From: Candidatus Curtissbacteria bacterium RIFCSPHIGHO2_12_FULL_41_17
GTDB taxonomy: Bacteria; Patescibacteriota; Microgenomatia; Curtissbacterales; GWA2-41-24
DNA length: 5,375 nucleotides
Reading direction: 5' to 3'
Assembly: GCA_001774945.1 (NCBI GenBank)
Contig: MFBL01000040.1
Span: forward strand, 1 to 5,375
How positions within the stretch are numbered: position 1 is the stretch's first letter; each line of letters starts with the position of its first letter. The notes beneath the pieces are model-generated. The model saw only the letters and a list, made by a program, of their open reading frames with translations. It was not told the DNA's origin and did not search any database. The position numbers and the translations under genes were made by a program. Below are positions 1 to 3,704 of this stretch, piece by piece.

Positions 1-157
1 TTATCTTTTGTTTCAAATTAAGCCTAAATACAAATAGATTTGAGGCAAAGGAAGGGATTCTCCACTATAACTTGTTGAGATACTAATCCTATGATCTATC
101 TTGTGGGATAGTAGGGGCATAAACCGATATTCCAGCCTCAATGTTATCTCCTTTGTG

Positions 158-196
158 CCCTTCGATAGACTCAGGGTCTTCGACATAAATTCAGAC
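158..196. repeat. Two tandem REP-like palindromic units
   Basis: Two short units abut and share one base. Unit 1 (158-176) has arms CCCT/AGGG; unit 2 (176-196) has arms GTCT/AGAC. Both keep TCGA just inside the left arm and TC just inside the right arm, so the arms differ in sequence but remain complementary, as if paired bases had changed together. Unit 1 resembles the CCCTTCGACAAGCTCAGGG-type intergenic repeat that is common in many environmental bacterial genomes (from memory, not searched). The flanking bases 1-157 and 197-311 hold nothing else I can support: short open frames on both strands run through the repeat and look like its chance translation. Confidence 0.55.
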
Positions 197-311
197 TGCC
201 GAAATTACGAAAAGGAAGCATTATTACTCAACGAGATTATCTTGGAAGAATTGTTTCCAGTCAGCATCTTTGATATGAAACTTTGTTATGATTGAGATAA
301 TCAAGAAGCCA

Positions 312-340
312 TTGACAATATGATAAAATTGTCATAAAAT
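312..340 (+). promoter_or_regulatory. Sigma-70-type promoter of the toxin-antitoxin operon
   Basis: TTGACA (312-317), a 17-bp spacer and TAAAAT (335-340) form a near-consensus housekeeping promoter. The -10 ends only 4 bases before the toxin ATG at 345, so the usual start point would fall on or just after the start codon. Either the transcript is leaderless with short -10 spacing, or the overlapping TATGAT (319-324) acts as the -10 and gives a leader of about 14 bases. There is no Shine-Dalgarno before the ATG. The next in-frame alternative start is TTG at codon 16, which would remove part of the toxin fold. Confidence 0.7.
313..334. promoter_or_regulatory. Inverted-repeat operator inside the toxin-antitoxin promoter
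   Basis: TGACAAT (313-319) and ATTGTCA (328-334) form a perfect 7-bp inverted repeat with an 8-bp centre. It covers most of the -35 box and the whole spacer. Type II antitoxins of the HigA/XRE class usually bind such dyads in their own promoter and repress it. The position fits autorepression by the antitoxin encoded at 641-934; the binding itself is inference. Confidence 0.6.
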
Positions 341-344
341 TAAA

Positions 345-644
345 ATGCAGTTAGTTATTGATAAGAGAGTTGACAGAGTCGCAGTTAACTTGTCTGAAAC
401 GGATCAGGCTAGGATTGCAGGTTTTATTGATTTATTCAGACAATATGGGTTTTCTCTGCCAAATAAATATCTTAAGAAGCTAGATAAAAATCTGTGGGAA
501 CTAAGACCTGGTAATATTCGATTACTTTTAGGTAAGGCTAGTACGCAAATTATCATCGCCAACTGTTTTGTCAAGAAATCTCAGAAGACTCCAATAAGGG
601 AGATAGAAACAGCAAAAAAACGCTTGAAAGAGTACCAATTATGA
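345..644 (+). CDS. HigB/RelE-superfamily toxin (Gp49-like)
   Basis: This 99-residue protein is the toxin half of a type II toxin-antitoxin pair. RelE/HigB toxins are cytoplasmic ribonucleases that usually cut mRNA on the ribosome. Visible family features are LWELRPGNIRLLL (residues 50-62), with the conserved Arg54 and Arg59 on the central strands, then FVKKSQKTP (75-83) and a final helix rich in charged residues (EIETAKKR, 86-93), the usual C-terminal pattern of the phage Gp49-like/HigB family. Length is normal for the family. Toxin-before-antitoxin order is typical of higBA. Its stop overlaps the antitoxin start (ATGA, 641-644), so translation is probably coupled. No frameshift or missing core is seen, so it is likely intact. 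I do not assign a gene symbol because RelE, HigB and Gp49 subtypes are hard to separate by eye. Confidence 0.85.
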   Translation: MQLVIDKRVDRVAVNLSETDQARIAGFIDLFRQYGFSLPNKYLKKLDKNLWELRPGNIRLLLGKASTQIIIANCFVKKSQKTPIREIETAKKRLKEYQL

Positions 645-934
645 AGAAGCCAGATTATGTGACTGCTGAACAATTTCATAGAAAACTTTTGGCCAACCCT
701 AAAGTTAAAAAGGCTTATGATGATCTGCAGCCCGAGTTTGCAATTGCCAGATCTATAATCGAAGCAAGAATCAAGAACAATATTTCCCAAGAAGAGCTAG
801 CGCGGAAAATGGGGACGGGGCAGGCGGTTATCTCCAGGCTTGAAGGTGCAAATGCAAGTCCATCACTGTCTCTGATTAAAAGGCTGGCAAACGCTTTAGG
901 TCTTAAGGTTGAACTCCGATTTACCCCCAGATAA
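641..934 (+). CDS. XRE-family antitoxin (HigA-like)
   Basis: This 97-residue protein has a Cro/C1-type helix-turn-helix at about residues 37-90: ISQEELARKMG (48-58) as the first helix pair, GQAVISRLE (60-68) as the recognition helix, then the SPSLSLIKRLANALGLKVEL support helices. The N-terminal 35 residues, including FHRKLLANPKVKKAYDDL, resemble the helical extension of HigA-like antitoxins that accompany Gp49-type toxins. It should bind and neutralise the toxin encoded just upstream, and together they should repress the promoter at 312-340, which contains an inverted repeat. The start ATG overlaps the toxin stop by 4 bases. A purine-rich GAAAGAG (626-632) lies 8 bases upstream and may help initiation. 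No terminator hairpin is visible in the 15-bp gap to the convergent gene. Confidence 0.85.
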   Translation: MKKPDYVTAEQFHRKLLANPKVKKAYDDLQPEFAIARSIIEARIKNNISQEELARKMGTGQAVISRLEGANASPSLSLIKRLANALGLKVELRFTPR

Positions 935-949
935 CTTATAATTAATGAA

Positions 950-1213
950 TTAGATGTAGTTGTTCTTGTTCATGACATTGCCAAAGCGCTTAACACTAAA
1001 ATAAATATCACCATTAGTTAAGTCCCTGTACACACTGTTTCTGTAAAAGAGTTTAAATTTATTGGTGTCTTTTTCTATCCATTCTTTTTCCTTCTTCGTT
1101 TTGTATTCGTTTTTATTTACATAAACATGACCTAGGAAATTTGATTTGCCTCTTTTCTTCGCAAAAAATATTTCGGCAAGTCTGCCATTGACGATCGCAA
1201 AACACCAGCTCAT
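950..1213 (-). CDS. Hypothetical protein, unknown function
   Basis: This is an 87-residue protein beginning MSWCFAIVNGRLAEIFFAKK. I do not recognise a named family. The N-terminal half reads like a beta-rich fold (CFAIVNGRLAEIFF, then a short basic turn and LGHVYV), followed by a strongly charged helix (EYKTKKEKEWIEKDTNKF) and another strand-like stretch with YRN and YRDLTNGDIYF. No signal peptide, membrane segment or zinc motif is visible. I chose the ATG at 1213 over the upstream ATG at 1231, because the upstream ATG directly abuts the TATAAT -10 box (1228-1223) and would lie outside the transcript. It converges on the antitoxin gene (15-bp gap) and diverges from ychF. The non-random composition, the consensus -10 and the good fit between neighbours suggest a real gene, but homologues need checking. 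Confidence 0.55.
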   Translation of the reverse strand: MSWCFAIVNGRLAEIFFAKKRGKSNFLGHVYVNKNEYKTKKEKEWIEKDTNKFKLFYRNSVYRDLTNGDIYFSVKRFGNVMNKNNYI

Positions 1214-1222
1214 ATTAAAGTA

Positions 1223-1228
1223 ATTATA
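1223..1228 (-). promoter_or_regulatory. -10 box (TATAAT) of the minus-strand hypothetical gene
   Basis: A perfect TATAAT reads on the minus strand, 9 bases before the chosen ATG at 1213. The expected start point is near 1216, giving a leader of about 3 bases, so the mRNA would be essentially leaderless. No good -35 hexamer is found at 16-18 bp spacing, which lowers confidence. Confidence 0.45.
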
Positions 1229-1235
1229 CATTTTT

Positions 1236-1266
1236 TTGCTGAAATTTATGGTATTTTTGTTAAACT
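1236..1266 (+). promoter_or_regulatory. Possible ychF promoter, near-leaderless
   Basis: TAAACT (1261-1266) fits the TAnnnT pattern and lies 7 bases before the ychF ATG, so transcription would start at about 1273, next to the start codon. A weak -35, TTGCTG (1236-1241), sits at an over-long 19-bp spacing. No Shine-Dalgarno precedes the ATG, consistent with leaderless initiation. It lies back to back with the minus-strand -10 at 1223-1228. Confidence 0.35.
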
Positions 1267-1273
1267 ATCTCTT

Positions 1274-2188
1274 ATGAATTTAAGTTGCGGGATAGTTGGG
1301 TTGCCGAATAGTGGCAAGTCGACGTTGTTTAATGCGCTTCTGAAGCGTCAGATTGCCCAGGTTGCCGAATACCCTTACACGACAATTGAACCCAATGTGG
1401 GCGTGGTGGAGGTGCCGGACGAACGCTTATCGTCAATTGCCGATCGACTATCGATTGGGAAGATTGTGCCTGCGGCAATTAAATTTATCGATGTTGCGGG
1501 TTTAATTAAAGGTGCCCATCAGGGGGAAGGGTTAGGCAACCAATTCTTAGGACATATCCGCGAAGTCGATGCGATAATACATGTGGTTCGTGCATTCAAA
1601 GCAGAAAAAGTCGAGCATGTCAGTGGCAAAATTGATCCAGAGGTTGATATAGAAATTGTCAACGATGAACTTTTTCAAGCAGGAATTGATAAGCCGGCTA
1701 TTTGCGTTATCAATGCATCCGAAAGTGATTTAAACTCTACTTCACTGATTCGAATCAGTGAAGTACTAAAGGAGAAATATCATACTTATGCGTTTTTAGT
1801 TTGTGCAAAACTGGAGGCGGAATTGGCGGAACTTCCCGAAGATGAACAAAAAGCATATCTAAAAGAACTCGGTGTCGAAAAATCGGCACTTGATGAGGTG
1901 ATCAGCCAATCTTTTAAACTTTTAGATTTGATCACCTTTTTTACCATTGCCGGTGGCAAGATGGTTCAGGCATGGCCCGTTAAGCGCGGTACGACGATGG
2001 TTGAGGCGGCGGAAAAAGTCCATAGCGATTTTGCCAAAGGTTTTATCACGGCCGAGGTTTGCGATTGGCAAAAACTTGTTGAGACAGGAAGTTGGCATGC
2101 GGCAAAAACGCAGGGAAAGGTTGCGACAATTGGGAAAAATGAAGAGATGCCGGAGAATATGGTAGTGGAGTTCAAATTTAGTGTATAA
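1274..2188 (+). CDS. ychF: YchF/OLA1-type GTPase/ATPase lacking the helical domain
   Basis: This is a translation-associated P-loop NTPase of the Obg-HflX group that binds ribosomes and often prefers ATP. The P-loop is GLPNSGKS (residues 9-16), the G3 region is DVAGL with the YchF signature GEGLGNQFL (73-92), and the base-recognition element NASE (147-150) occupies the YchF NxxE position. His115 in HVSGK matches the catalytic-loop histidine. The C-terminal TGS-like domain (about 220-303) includes ITFFTIAGGKMVQAW, DFAKGFITAEV and the closing VVEFKFSV. The protein is 304 residues against about 363 in the family. The gap is in one place: after IEIVNDELFQAGID (126-139) the sequence jumps straight to the strand before NASE, so about 60 residues forming the helical coiled-coil (A) domain are missing, in frame. 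The rest aligns throughout with E. coli YchF recalled from memory. The start is fixed by the conserved N-terminus. Confidence 0.92.
   Translation: MNLSCGIVGLPNSGKSTLFNALLKRQIAQVAEYPYTTIEPNVGVVEVPDERLSSIADRLSIGKIVPAAIKFIDVAGLIKGAHQGEGLGNQFLGHIREVDAIIHVVRAFKAEKVEHVSGKIDPEVDIEIVNDELFQAGIDKPAICVINASESDLNSTSLIRISEVLKEKYHTYAFLVCAKLEAELAELPEDEQKAYLKELGVEKSALDEVISQSFKLLDLITFFTIAGGKMVQAWPVKRGTTMVEAAEKVHSDFAKGFITAEVCDWQKLVETGSWHAAKTQGKVATIGKNEEMPENMVVEFKFSV
1738..1765. repeat. Perfect 28-bp palindrome within ychF
   Basis: The half-site TACTTCACTGATTC (1738-1751) is followed immediately by its exact reverse complement (1752-1765), with no spacer. It encodes the segment around STSLIRISEV of YchF, just after the NASE motif and about 45 bp downstream of the point where the helical domain is missing. 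Alignment to normal YchF shows essentially no extra residues here, so the palindrome arose by local rewriting rather than by insertion. Confidence 0.95.
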
Positions 2189-2191
2189 GTA

Positions 2192-2220
2192 TTGAACTTA
2201 ATAATTTAGTTTGATATGAT
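2192..2220 (+). promoter_or_regulatory. Promoter of the rpsF-ssb-rpsR block
   Basis: TTGAAC (2192-2197), a 17-bp spacer and TATGAT (2215-2220) form a good housekeeping promoter. The start point would be near 2227, giving a 16-base leader to the rpsF ATG at 2243. An in-frame upstream ATG at 2216 lies inside the -10 box and so cannot be the start if this promoter is used. The leader is too short for the structured S6:S18-binding element found before rpsF in many bacteria. Confidence 0.6.
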
Positions 2221-2242
2221 CGAGAACATTAGACTGACAACT

Positions 2243-2716
2243 ATGAATTACGAGTTGATGCTGGTAGTAAGTCCAGAAGTCGATATTGATCCGGTAATCT
2301 CGCGCGTTGAAAAATCGATAAAAGATGCCAGCGCAACCGGGGTAAAAATTAATAAACTTGGCAAAAAACCCCTTTCTTATAAAATTGCCAAACATAACGA
2401 GGGCGAATACGTACTTTTCAACTTTGAAGCCGGCGGAGAAGCAGTTGGTGCCGTATCAAAACGCTTGAAACTTGAGCAGGAAGCAATATTGAGGTATCTT
2501 GTTGTTAAGATAAAAGTATCAAGAGTACCAAAGGTACCAAAAGTATCAAAAGAAATTGGCAAACAAGAGCGCAGAGAGAAAGTAAAGTCCAAGGTTACGG
2601 TCCAGACAGTTAGCAGCAGGGAAAAGAAGACCGAAATTCCCAAAGTAAAAACTAGAGGGCCAAAACAGGTCAAAGAGAAAAAGCAGAAAGTGACAAAGAA
2701 GGGGAAGAAAAAGTAG
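2243..2716 (+). CDS. rpsF: Small ribosomal subunit protein bS6 with a long basic tail
   Basis: This protein binds 16S rRNA in the platform of the 30S subunit as a partner of bS18. The first ~90 residues are a complete bS6 domain: MNYELMLVVSPEV as strand 1, KINKLGKKPLSYKIAKHNEGEYVLFNFEA as the central strands (about 36-64), then the second helix and EAILRYLVVKIK as the last strand. The ATG at 2243 matches the conserved family N-terminus; the ATG 27 bases upstream lies inside the promoter. Unusually, residues 91-157 form an extra lysine/arginine-rich tail (27 K/R in 67 residues, only 6 acidic). It begins with a repeated (K/R)V(S/P) motif and ends GKKK. Classical bS6 is 95-135 residues, with an acidic tail in E. 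coli. The tail is probably disordered and may contact rRNA. rpsF heads a block with ssb and rpsR; its TAG stop sits in a heptamer repeat. Confidence 0.93.
   Translation: MNYELMLVVSPEVDIDPVISRVEKSIKDASATGVKINKLGKKPLSYKIAKHNEGEYVLFNFEAGGEAVGAVSKRLKLEQEAILRYLVVKIKVSRVPKVPKVSKEIGKQERREKVKSKVTVQTVSSREKKTEIPKVKTRGPKQVKEKKQKVTKKGKKK
2513..2548 (+). repeat. 9-bp minisatellite in rpsF (4 units)
   Basis: Four codon-phased units, AAAGTATCA, AGAGTACCA, AAGGTACCA and AAAGTATCA, encode KVS-RVP-KVP-KVS at residues 91-102 of bS6, exactly where the conserved domain ends and the basic tail begins. It suggests the tail grew, at least in part, by slippage of a short repeat. Confidence 0.8.
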
Positions 2717-2737
2717 CAAGTAACAAGTAACAAGTAA
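2710..2737 (+). repeat. Tandem CAAGTAA heptamers in the rpsF-ssb gap
   Basis: Three exact CAAGTAA units (2717-2737) follow a variant AAAGTAG (2710-2716) that contains the rpsF stop codon. The array fills nearly the entire 27-bp gap to ssb and leaves no Shine-Dalgarno in front of the ssb ATG. Every unit carries TAA, so the array supplies stop codons in successive reading frames. Confidence 0.85.
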
Positions 2738-2743
2738 CACGAT

Positions 2744-3310
2744 ATGGCCAGTCGAGCTTCTCTTAACAAGGTTTTACTAATTGGGAATTTAACGCGCGAT
2801 CCGGAACTGCGATATACCCCATCCGGTGCTGCGGTTTGTTCATTTGGTCTGGCAACTAACAGAGTCTACACTGCCTCGGACGGAACCAAAAAAGAAGAGG
2901 CAGAGTTTACTAAAATCGTTTCCTGGAACAAACTTGCGGAACTATGTTCCCAGCTTTTAACGAAGGGCCGTAAAGTATACGTTGAAGGCAGACTTCAAAC
3001 CAGGTCATGGGAAACGCCAGACGGTCAAAACCGCACAACAACAGAAGTGGTGATTGACGATATGAGAATTTTAGATTCGCGCAGAAGCTTCGAGGAGCCC
3101 GGAGCCGGCGATATAGTCCAGAATGTCGATTCTGAACATAAATTACCTAAAGAGGAGCCACTTGAAGAAGTTTTAGATAGTAAAGATACAACACCAAAGA
3201 AAACAGCTAAAGGTGTTAAAAAAACAAAAACTCAAAAAGAAGAAACATCAACAAGTAAAGAAGAAGAAATTAAAGAAGAAAAAGTAGATCTTGACGATTT
3301 ACCCTTTTAG
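2744..3310 (+). CDS. ssb: Single-stranded DNA-binding protein
   Basis: SSB coats single-stranded DNA in replication, recombination and repair and recruits partners through its C-terminal tip. The OB fold spans about residues 5-112: NKVLLIGNLTRDPELRYTPSG (8-28) is the diagnostic start, followed by FTKIVSWNKLAE (55-66), KGRKVYVEGRLQTRSWETPDG (74-94) and TTEVVIDDMRIL (99-110). Trp89 matches a known base-stacking position of E. coli SSB, and the E. coli Trp54/Phe60 pair appears swapped as Phe55/Trp61. Residues 113-180 form a charged, low-complexity Lys/Glu linker. The last residues, DLDDLPF, are the acidic tip that binds partner proteins, which shows the TAG at 3308-3310 is a true terminator. The 188-residue length is normal. 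Placement between rpsF and rpsR is the classic bacterial order. The ATG follows the heptamer array with no Shine-Dalgarno. Confidence 0.95.
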   Translation: MASRASLNKVLLIGNLTRDPELRYTPSGAAVCSFGLATNRVYTASDGTKKEEAEFTKIVSWNKLAELCSQLLTKGRKVYVEGRLQTRSWETPDGQNRTTTEVVIDDMRILDSRRSFEEPGAGDIVQNVDSEHKLPKEEPLEEVLDSKDTTPKKTAKGVKKTKTQKEETSTSKEEEIKEEKVDLDDLPF

Positions 3311-3405
3311 TTTATATTCGCTTGCAGAAAACCGTAGGGTCAGAAACTTGATAAAGAATGCAAAAAAGCGAATACAAACTTTCGAGGGCTAAAAGCGTAG
3401 TAATG

Positions 3406-3433
3406 TTGACGGTTTTCTGCGCTCATGTAAACT
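3406..3433 (+). promoter_or_regulatory. Possible internal promoter before rpsR
   Basis: TTGACG (3406-3411), a 16-bp spacer and TAAACT (3428-3433; the same hexamer as the ychF -10) could start transcription near 3440. Such a transcript would lack stems A and B and most of the Shine-Dalgarno, and would begin just before the 3446-3467 hairpin. The -35 overlaps the 3' strand of stem B, so this may be chance. Confidence 0.3.
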
Positions 3434-3434
3434 T

Positions 3435-3467
3435 AAAGGAGGATACCGAGGGCTCTTGCGCCCTCGG
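3435..3467 (+). promoter_or_regulatory. Shine-Dalgarno followed by an 8-bp hairpin before the rpsR start
   Basis: AAAGGAGG (3435-3442) is a full-strength Shine-Dalgarno, the only one seen in the window, but it ends 31 bases before the rpsR ATG. In between, CCGAGGGC (3446-3453), a 6-base loop and GCCCTCGG (3460-3467) make a perfect 8-bp hairpin. With the hairpin folded, only 3+6 bases separate the Shine-Dalgarno from the AUG, close to ideal. No U-run follows, so it does not look like a terminator. An in-frame TTG at 3456 inside the loop is a less likely alternative start. Confidence 0.65.
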
Positions 3468-3473
3468 AAGTTT

Positions 3474-3701
3474 ATGGCAAGGCAAAAGAGAAATTTAGCC
3501 CGTGCGAAACGTTGTCCATTGTGCGCAGCGGATGTTTATGTGGATTACAAAGATGTCGCTCTTTTGAGAAAATATGTTTCCGAACGCGGCAAAATTTTGG
3601 GCAGAGCAAGAACCGGAATTTGTGCCAAGCATCAAAGACAAATAACAAAGGGTGTTAAAAGAGCACGGATGGTCGCTCTCTTGCCATTTGTCCAAGCTTA
3701 A
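3474..3701 (+). CDS. rpsR: Small ribosomal subunit protein bS18
   Basis: bS18 binds the 30S platform beside bS6. This 75-residue protein has the full family core: a basic N-terminus, YKDVALLRKYVSERGKILGRARTG (25-48), then KHQRQITKGVKRARMVALLPFV (52-73), the hallmark bS18 ending. Cys14, Cys17, Cys50 and His53 (CPLC...CAKH) form a likely zinc-binding set, as in the C+ class of bS18. I chose ATG 3474, giving MARQKRNLARAKRC. An in-frame TTG at 3456 would add six residues (MRPRKF), but it lies in a stable hairpin. Upstream is a 163-bp gap with elaborate RNA structure; downstream the S41 peptidase gene begins after 3 bases, so translation is probably coupled. bL9 (rplI), which usually follows rpsR, is absent here, consistent with reports that several CPR lineages lack bL9. 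Confidence 0.93.
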   Translation: MARQKRNLARAKRCPLCAADVYVDYKDVALLRKYVSERGKILGRARTGICAKHQRQITKGVKRARMVALLPFVQA

Positions 3702-3704
3702 ATT

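Larger units (their letters stand above)
3315..3473 (+). ncRNA. Candidate structured leader RNA of rpsR (pseudoknot)
   Basis: The ssb-rpsR gap, the longest in this block, contains several strong pairings. Stem A is TATTCGCTT (3315-3323) with AAGCGAATA (3366-3374), 9 perfect pairs. Stem B is GCAGAAAACCGT (3324-3335) with ACGGTTTTCTGC (3409-3420), 12 perfect pairs. Their 5' strands are contiguous and their 3' strands are ordered so that A and B form a pseudoknot that could stack end to end. Stem C pairs 3376-3389, in the loop, with 3460-3473, the bases just before the rpsR AUG: 14 pairs including one G-U. Stem C competes with the local hairpin at 3446-3467. I do not recognise an Rfam class. Autogenous control by bS18 or the S6:S18 complex, known from rpsF leaders elsewhere, is a plausible but unproven role. 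Confidence 0.55.

Noticed and set aside
13..186. Open frame of 57 codons on the minus strand (MSKTLSLSKG...)
   Set aside because: The start lies inside the repeat and KTLSLSKG is its translation in another frame; the rest resembles nothing known.
101..295. Open frame of 64 codons on the + strand in the left intergenic region
   Set aside because: It runs through the REP-like repeat (its FDRLRVFD segment is the repeat's translation), has no promoter or ribosome binding site, and shows no recognisable domain.
1214..1231. Upstream ATG that would add MYNYFN to the minus-strand hypothetical protein
   Set aside because: It directly abuts the TATAAT -10 and would not be transcribed from that promoter.
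2216..2242. Upstream ATG that would add nine residues to bS6
   Set aside because: It lies within the -10 box TATGAT (2215-2220), and the bS6 family starts at MNYEL, matching ATG 2243.
2377..2769. Minus-strand open frame of 130 codons opposite rpsF
   Set aside because: It is antisense to the Lys-rich tail; AAA/AAG codons read backwards give Phe/Leu-rich open frames without stops. The + strand has a clear bS6 domain.
3446..3467. Rho-independent terminator before rpsR
   Set aside because: The stem is GC-rich, but AAGTTTATGG follows instead of a U-run, and the rpsR start is 6 bases away.
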